From: Bacteroidota bacterium
GTDB taxonomy: Bacteria; Bacteroidota; Bacteroidia; Flavobacteriales; Flavobacteriaceae
DNA: 10,390 nucleotides
Direction: 5' to 3'
Assembly: GCA_023393485.1 (NCBI GenBank)
Contig: JAEWLD010000074.1
Location: 1-10,390 of the forward strand
The notes under the pieces were generated by a model. That model saw only the letters and a list, made by a program, of their open reading frames with translations, had not been told where the DNA came from and did not search any database. Below are positions 5,266 to 10,390 of the stretch, one piece after another. Each line of letters opens with the position of its first letter. The stretch's first letter is position 1. Both the position numbers and the translations under genes were made by a program.

Positions 5266-6897
5266 ATGAACAAGATCTTCGCTATCATGGCAATTACGCT
5301 GTTTTCTTATGCAGCTTCTGCCCAGAACACGACCGTAACCTATACCGCGTCGACAGAAAATATCGCAAATCCTGAACGGGGATTTTACCAACACGAAGGT
5401 ACCGAGGCCAGCGACTACGACGACCTGAATCAAACCTCGCTGACCAATTATCGGGTCAACAACAAGCAGACGTTGATTCTTCGGATATTCTATCTCGACA
5501 CATTCAAGACCTCGGATATTTCAAGCGCTTTTCTGACCGCAATGCAAACCGATTTCACGAGGATGCGCGCAGCCGGAATCAAGTGCATTATCCGCTTCGC
5601 CTATTCGGATGATCCGGATACCGGTGTCCAGGATGCTTCAAAAGCCCAGATATTGTCGCACATCGCGCAGCTAAAACCGGTGTTGCTTGCCAATGGCGAT
5701 GTCATTGCCGTTGTCCAGGCCGGATTTATCGGTACATGGGGCGAATGGTATTATACCGACCACTTCGGAATGCCGCCGACTGCCGCCGATTACACAAACC
5801 GCCGCGACGTTTTGAATGCGTTGATCAACGCGCTTCCGGCAGGGAAAATGGTACAGGTCCGTACGCCTGAGCTCAAACGCCAGATGTTCAACACCACTAC
5901 GCCGTTATCTTTGACACAAGCTTTTACATCGGCGACGATTGCGCGTGTCGGCCATCATAACGATTGTTTTCTTGCGAGCGAAACCGATGAAGGCACATAT
6001 GACGACGACGAACTCTCTGCAGATTACGCCTATCTTGACCAGGAAACCAAATACACACCGATGGGCGGCGAGACGTGCGCCGTGAATGCGCCGCGTTCAT
6101 TGTGCCCGACAGCTATGCAGGAATTGGCAAAATTCCACTGGAGTTATGCCAACGTTGATTATCATCCGAACGTACTTGGCGGCTGGCAAAGCGGCGGTTG
6201 TTTTACCGACATCGAGAAGAAGTTGGGTTATCGTTTTGAAATGGTCAACGGCACATACCCGAATACGGCCAGCCTCAATGGCGTAATGCCGATTACAATC
6301 AAGATTGCGAATGTCGGTTTTGCCTCGCCTTTCAATGCCAGGACAGCGTATTTGGTTTTCCGAAACGTGTCAAGCAGCGCTGAATATTCTGTTGCGATCA
6401 ATTCCGACCCGCGATTCTGGAGCCCGAATGCAACGACCACGATTACCGAAAATATCGTATTGCCTTCTGACATGATTGCCGGAAGCTATAAATTATTCCT
6501 AAAACTGCCTGACACCGACCCGGGCCTGGCCACAAGACCTGAATATTCAATCAGGATGGCGAACAACACCACTTGGGAAACTTCAACCGGTTATAATGAC
6601 CTCAAGCATACGGTGACCATTACCTCGGCGCTCGGCGTTGGTGAGAATGATTTGAGGAATCAGCTGGTGATTTATCCTGTACCGACCAAAAATGAGCTGA
6701 CAATGGAACTCGACAACATTGAAGATTTCAACGTTTCGGTTTATAATACGCTTGGCCAAAGGGTCGGCGTGCCATCTCACGTGGAGTCAGTCAGCAAAAT
6801 GGTTCTCAACACCGAAAGCCTGAGCAATGGCATTTATTTCATATCGCTGGAAAACGGTTCCAGCAAAGTGACCAAACAAATCATCGTCGCGCACTGA
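5266..6897 (+). CDS. Secreted DUF4874/DUF4832 protein with T9SS type A sorting tail (paralogue 2)
   Basis: From the ATG at 5266 this is 543 aa with a clean signal peptide (MNKIFAIMAITLFSYAASAQ). An upstream in-frame ATG at 5251 would add five residues, but bases 5254-5263 match a non-coding block before the first paralogue's ATG, so 5266 is the better start. It aligns with paralogue 1 along its length: NPERGFY (35-41), GTWGEWYYTD (156-165, Glu160), RVGHHNDCF (227-235), MGGETC (266-271) and HWSYANVDYHP (291-301). Similarity is clearly lower in the last 85 residues, the T9SS type A tail (LVIYPVPTKNEL... TLGQRV... LSNGIYFISLENG). An acidic stretch (TDEGTYDDDEL, about 240-250) replaces a neutral one in paralogue 1. 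Expected location is the cell surface or medium. A carbohydrate-active role is inferred from the family fold only. It ends at a strong hairpin shared with the convergent gene. Confidence 0.93.
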   Translation: MNKIFAIMAITLFSYAASAQNTTVTYTASTENIANPERGFYQHEGTEASDYDDLNQTSLTNYRVNNKQTLILRIFYLDTFKTSDISSAFLTAMQTDFTRMRAAGIKCIIRFAYSDDPDTGVQDASKAQILSHIAQLKPVLLANGDVIAVVQAGFIGTWGEWYYTDHFGMPPTAADYTNRRDVLNALINALPAGKMVQVRTPELKRQMFNTTTPLSLTQAFTSATIARVGHHNDCFLASETDEGTYDDDELSADYAYLDQETKYTPMGGETCAVNAPRSLCPTAMQELAKFHWSYANVDYHPNVLGGWQSGGCFTDIEKKLGYRFEMVNGTYPNTASLNGVMPITIKIANVGFASPFNARTAYLVFRNVSSSAEYSVAINSDPRFWSPNATTTITENIVLPSDMIAGSYKLFLKLPDTDPGLATRPEYSIRMANNTTWETSTGYNDLKHTVTITSALGVGENDLRNQLVIYPVPTKNELTMELDNIEDFNVSVYNTLGQRVGVPSHVESVSKMVLNTESLSNGIYFISLENGSSKVTKQIIVAH

Positions 6898-6926
6898 TGA
6901 TTCAGGATAGTTCAGTTTATTATTGC

Positions 6927-6964
6927 AGAAAGGGCAGCGTGATAGCTGCCCTTTCTTATTTTTT
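6927..6964. terminator. Strong hairpin terminator shared by convergent genes
   Basis: AGAAAGGGCAGC (6927-6938) and GCTGCCCTTTCT (6945-6956) form a perfect 12-bp stem with loop GTGATA. On the plus strand it is followed by TATTTTTTT, a good rho-independent terminator for paralogue 2, 29 bases after its stop. The minus-strand gene ends at 6974, so the same hairpin can also form in its transcript, although the following bases there are less U-rich. Confidence 0.88.
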
Positions 6965-6973
6965 GCCCCAGGC

Positions 6974-9900
6974 TTATTTTTTTTTGCGCTTCTTGAGATT
7001 GTATTTGACTCCGAGACGCACCGCGTTTGAGTAATACTTTTCCTGAATGTAAGCTTCAATGCCGGCGGTCAATTGGGTGTAATCAAAAATCTGCCAGGCA
7101 AGTTCGCCGGTGACGCGCTCAAACTCTTTGGTATAATCGTCAAAGAAATAAGTTGCTTCAAGTTTTGCCTGGAGGTTGCCTTCGGCCAGGCCGTATTTCC
7201 ATCCGAGACCTGCGCCGCCAAACAATCGGTCGTCAATCATCCAATACGGGTAACCAATTGACAGATGAAGCGTGGATTTGCCGATTGAAGCCTGTGTGCG
7301 GGTGGCTTCGATAAACGGGATGAATTTGGATTTTCGCTCATCGCCTTTATCATATGCAATTCTTGCGGTGGCCGATCCTTCATAGGACTTCTCGACGTGG
7401 TAAAATCGGTTGCCTCGGCTATCGGTGTAATGGCTGCCTTCAAGCGAAAGGCTCGCGTTGATGAAATTGAAAAGATAATAATCCTGATAAATATTCAAGC
7501 GCGCCTGATAAATCTTTTTACTATGCGCCGGGCCGGTTTCAACCGGAAAAATATTGAGCTCTACAGATTTGTAGTTTTTATTTTTGGTGTAGTTTGCTCC
7601 TGCTCCGAATTGCCCGTAGAATTTCTTGAAATCGCTGTACTCTATCCTGCCGCGTCCCCAATATTTAAATGACTGGTCTTTCTCCGGGCTATTGAATTGG
7701 TATTGCAAGCCTCCGACGGCATGGGTTATATTGTCGGGATCTTTTACGTTGATGTTTATGCGGTACATCGTGCTGTATGTTCCGGCAAAACTGTGCAGAT
7801 TTCCTTGTTGGTCGTAATGGTTGTAAGACAATACATTGCGGAACACCTGCGCATCTTCACGATTGGAATCGGCCGACGAATTGAAAGCGAGGAAATCACC
7901 GCGTTCCTTGCGGTATTGTTTGGTTAACTTTGCCAGCATTTCGGGATAAAACAGCGCGACGTGATCGGCGATCAATTCCTGCTGCAACGCTTCATCGACG
8001 AATTCGACATCAACGTTGAGCATTTTTCTCAACTCTTCCTTTTCGGGCATCTCGGGTAGCGAGTTGGCCAGAATCCACGAATCGCGAAAACGGTTGTTGT
8101 CATGATAAACCGAAGCCATCGTCGCTTTAGCCTGGAAATCATTCGGGTTTTTGACGATGTATTTCTTGTATTCGGCATCGAGTTTTTTGAATTCCTTCAA
8201 TTCGATCAACCAGGCCATTTTCGTCGCGAAATCAATCTCATCACTCAGTTGTGACCATTCATAGGCTTTCTGCAATTGGTTTTCATTGGCGAAAAGCCAG
8301 GCAACATCTGTCGCTACCGGCTTAAAATCAGGCGTTGGTTTTTTGTCTTGCAATTCCTTGAGCGCTTCAGGCTGATCATACGCTAGTAAATGCTGGATAT
8401 ATTGCAAATACGTTGAAAAACTTGTGTCGACCTTGAGCAGGTTCACGAGCGCCTGCCTGATTTTCTCCTGGTTTTCGGGCGTGTAGAAATCGGCGATATA
8501 GCTGTTGAGCAAATCCTTGTCGTTTGGTGTTACGAGCATTTGTGCGCTTAGCCATTTCTCGCGGGTAAGTTCGTTTGGGTAATCAATGAGTTTGGCGAGC
8601 TCTTTAGAATACATGATGTTGTCACGCGTGGGGAACTTGACGCAATATTCGCCAAGCATTTTCCATATTTCTTCTGCCCTGTCCTGCTCTATCAGGTATT
8701 TCGCATACTTATTCCACGCATCGGGGTTGATTTTTCCTTCAGACAGCATTTTGTTCTTCAAGCCTGTCATTTCGCGTGCGATCTTGACATCCGGATCTTC
8801 TTCATTTTCATAACTGCCGCCTTTCAAAAAACGCGTGACACTGGCTTGAAAACGCTTGAAATCGTCGCGTGTTTTCTTGACGATTTTGGCATCGGTGTCT
8901 TTTTGGTTCGGTCCTTTGTATTTGAGATCGCGCAAGGTCAGTTTTGATTTGTTCGTAAAAACGGTAAACAGATAGCCTTCCATATACGGCGTTTTTGAAT
9001 AAATCACCGATTCGTTCTTAAGCTGCTGCTCAATTTTCGGGGCATTTTCAAAACTGCCGTACAAAAACCAATACTGGCTGTCGGAAAGCGACGCCTCGGG
9101 ATTGATTTCCTCTACCGTATAACTGCCTTCCTGGGCGATATGCCTGAATTGCGAAGCACGCCAGTCATTGACGATCTGACCGCCTTCGCCACCGGTAACG
9201 TAACGGATTTGCGGATATGTGATGGCGATTTCGTTGAAATATTCATCCAATTCAGACAACAATCCGTAATCTTTGCCTTTGGTTTTGCGCCAGCCGAGAT
9301 TCCTGCCGTTTCGCAGTTCGTCTTCACCTTTGCTGATATTGCCCGGCCTGTCAATCTGGTAGATGTCATCAGGATGGACAAAATGCGTCCAGATCCCGGT
9401 ATACAGATACATTGATTCGTGTGCGTACTTGTTGCTGGTATTCATATAAAAACCAGACGAAATCCGCGGATAGTCAAAAAGGTTTTTATTATACGGATCA
9501 AAATCGAATTCACGTCCGCCGCCTTCTTCAGGGTCACCGATATAAAGGCTGCACATGTATTTGATGCTCGGCATGCCTTCATGGAGATAATTGACCCCAT
9601 TGGGATCGATGTGGTTCGATGGCGGCACGTACGTTACCGGAAAGTCGCCGAAGTTGCTGACCTGCCACATTTTCTGTGCGGCCTTGAGCCCCGTAGGGAT
9701 GAATTGCGGATTTGGCCATTCGCCCTTAAGGAATTCAACGTGATTGTAACCGTGAAATGCAAGTTCATGGCCTTTTTTCTTCACGTCATTGACCAGCCAT
9801 TCACTGACAGGCATTATTTTGCGGCCGTCCCTGAGTTTGGTGCTGTTCCATTGATCAAACAAAAATGGCGGCGAAGTTTTGTTTTTATAGTCAAAACAAA

Positions 9901-10108
9901 TCATCGCGGAATACTTGATCTTGTATTTTTTTGCGAGATTTTCCATATCTGGCCACCAGACTTTCCTGACGAAATCCGTAATGGTAAGGTCGAATTCGCT
10001 TTTGACCGGCTCTTCTTTTGAGTCATATAACGGTGATGGAAAGTCGTCGAGGAAAACCGTCGCTGTATTGGCAATCGGATACGGAATCGCTTCGAGCCCT
10101 TTGAGCAT
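6974..10108 (-). CDS. DUF2194/CE4-like polysaccharide deacetylase - TPR - outer-membrane beta-barrel fusion (open part, downstream of an in-frame TAG)
   Basis: From the first Met after the stop (10108), 1044 residues are open. Residues 1-390 look like DUF2194, a CE4-type deacetylase relative: FLDDFPSP (19-26, Asp21/22), HGYNH (119-123, an H-x3-H metal motif), YVPPSNH (160-166) and THFVHPDD (241-248). Residues about 440-740 are helical and TPR-like, with repeated W/Y-A-x-x-L patterns. Residues about 765-1038 alternate hydrophobic and polar residues, rich in Tyr and Gly, as in an outer-membrane barrel, ending RLGVKYNL plus a Lys-rich tail. Known systems split these jobs: PelA/PgaB deacetylate, PelB/PgaA carry TPRs and a barrel. 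The inferred role is periplasmic deacetylation and export of an exopolysaccharide. Met1 here is not a natural start: there is no signal peptide, and coding-quality sequence continues in frame upstream past a TAG. If that stop is real, the product would not reach the envelope. Confidence 0.85.
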   Translation of the reverse strand: MLKGLEAIPYPIANTATVFLDDFPSPLYDSKEEPVKSEFDLTITDFVRKVWWPDMENLAKKYKIKYSAMICFDYKNKTSPPFLFDQWNSTKLRDGRKIMPVSEWLVNDVKKKGHELAFHGYNHVEFLKGEWPNPQFIPTGLKAAQKMWQVSNFGDFPVTYVPPSNHIDPNGVNYLHEGMPSIKYMCSLYIGDPEEGGGREFDFDPYNKNLFDYPRISSGFYMNTSNKYAHESMYLYTGIWTHFVHPDDIYQIDRPGNISKGEDELRNGRNLGWRKTKGKDYGLLSELDEYFNEIAITYPQIRYVTGGEGGQIVNDWRASQFRHIAQEGSYTVEEINPEASLSDSQYWFLYGSFENAPKIEQQLKNESVIYSKTPYMEGYLFTVFTNKSKLTLRDLKYKGPNQKDTDAKIVKKTRDDFKRFQASVTRFLKGGSYENEEDPDVKIAREMTGLKNKMLSEGKINPDAWNKYAKYLIEQDRAEEIWKMLGEYCVKFPTRDNIMYSKELAKLIDYPNELTREKWLSAQMLVTPNDKDLLNSYIADFYTPENQEKIRQALVNLLKVDTSFSTYLQYIQHLLAYDQPEALKELQDKKPTPDFKPVATDVAWLFANENQLQKAYEWSQLSDEIDFATKMAWLIELKEFKKLDAEYKKYIVKNPNDFQAKATMASVYHDNNRFRDSWILANSLPEMPEKEELRKMLNVDVEFVDEALQQELIADHVALFYPEMLAKLTKQYRKERGDFLAFNSSADSNREDAQVFRNVLSYNHYDQQGNLHSFAGTYSTMYRININVKDPDNITHAVGGLQYQFNSPEKDQSFKYWGRGRIEYSDFKKFYGQFGAGANYTKNKNYKSVELNIFPVETGPAHSKKIYQARLNIYQDYYLFNFINASLSLEGSHYTDSRGNRFYHVEKSYEGSATARIAYDKGDERKSKFIPFIEATRTQASIGKSTLHLSIGYPYWMIDDRLFGGAGLGWKYGLAEGNLQAKLEATYFFDDYTKEFERVTGELAWQIFDYTQLTAGIEAYIQEKYYSNAVRLGVKYNLKKRKKK

Positions 10109-10390
10109 GCCACTGAAAAGCAGCCCGCGATCGGCTTTTGTGAAAATCTGCGTCGTATTGTAAAAAATGACTTTTCCTTTGCCGATTGCATTTTCAGCGA
10201 TGACCGGAAAGTTCGGATCGTTTACGGCATGGGCCTAAACCCTTATATTTTTCCCGAAGTTTTCCTTGGCGTAGCCGTAATGGATGCCTTCTTCGCTATA
10301 GGTTCTGTTTTTCAGGTTTGGCAGCACCGGAACCTTGAAAAGGAAACCTTTTGATTTGATGTCTGTCTCAAATTCGGCTTCAGGCTTAAA
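10109..10390 (-). pseudogene. 5' continuation of the DUF2194-TPR-barrel gene, interrupted by an in-frame amber codon
   Basis: In the same frame as the gene ending at 6974, all 94 codons here are open except TAG at 10237-10235. The 42 codons after the stop read AHAVNDPNFPVIAENAIGKG, then KVIFYNTTQIFTKADRGLLF and SG, directly into the Met at 10108. The GKGKVIFYN stretch looks like a strand-turn from a GATase-like N-terminal domain, as expected ahead of the deacetylase domain. The 51 codons before it (FKPEAEFETDIKSKGFLF... to GKNIRV) also look coding and run off the window. No ATG, GTG or TTG lies between the TAG and 10108. The simplest reading is one gene with a nonsense mutation or base-call error. 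The true start and signal peptide lie outside the window. Confidence 0.8.

Noticed and set aside
3138..5266. Identical distance (118 bases) from TTCATCGAT to the ATG in both leaders as evidence of fixed spacing
   Set aside because: The internal blocks are spaced differently in the two leaders, so the equal total is probably a coincidence of balancing insertions and deletions.
9419..10021. 200-aa plus-strand ORF opposite the DUF2194 domain
   Set aside because: It lies entirely antisense to conserved deacetylase motifs; its openness follows from codon bias on the other strand.
1..10390. CRISPR array, tRNA, rRNA, insertion sequence or prophage
   Set aside because: No repeat-spacer pattern, cloverleaf, transposase motif or terminal repeats were seen on either strand.

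Overview
The window looks like chromosome from a member of Bacteroidetes, probably Flavobacteriaceae with an unusually GC-balanced genome for that family. The evidence is two secreted proteins with type IX secretion (T9SS) C-terminal sorting tails, A/T-rich leaders without Shine-Dalgarno sequences, promoter-like TAnnTTTA boxes, and a cNMP/CBS/nucleotidyltransferase protein paired with a DnaQ-like exonuclease, a combination I associate with flavobacteria. No rRNA, tRNA, CRISPR array, transposase or phage gene was seen.

Layout. (1) Positions 1-2288, minus strand: a two-gene operon. It encodes a 634-aa cytoplasmic signalling protein (cNMP-binding domain, CBS pair, DUF294 nucleotidyltransferase-like domains) followed one base later by a DnaQ-like 3'-5' exonuclease cut by the window edge, whose first catalytic motif is degenerate. 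(2) Positions 2473-2886, plus strand, divergent from the operon: a 137-aa secreted protein of unknown function, followed by a hairpin terminator. (3) Positions 3256-4893 and 5266-6897, plus strand: two tandem paralogues of about 545 aa. Each has a signal peptide, DUF4874 and DUF4832 regions, and a T9SS type A tail. Each has its own terminator, and their 5' leaders share several collinear sequence blocks including a hairpin. (4) Positions 6974-10390, minus strand, convergent with the paralogues across a strong shared hairpin: a very large protein that joins a DUF2194/CE4-like polysaccharide deacetylase domain, a TPR-like helical region and a C-terminal outer-membrane beta-barrel. Its reading frame continues upstream to the window edge but is broken by one in-frame TAG at 10235-10237, so the gene is probably nonsense-mutated, miscalled, or read through.

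How the parts may work together (inference). The deacetylase-TPR-barrel protein resembles the periplasmic modification and outer-membrane export steps of exopolysaccharide systems (PelA+PelB, PgaB+PgaA) in one chain. The neighbouring secreted DUF4874/DUF4832 pair, predicted by family to have a glycosidase-like barrel, could act on the same or another surface glycan, but convergent transcription means co-regulation is not shown. The left operon looks like housekeeping or signalling and is probably unrelated.
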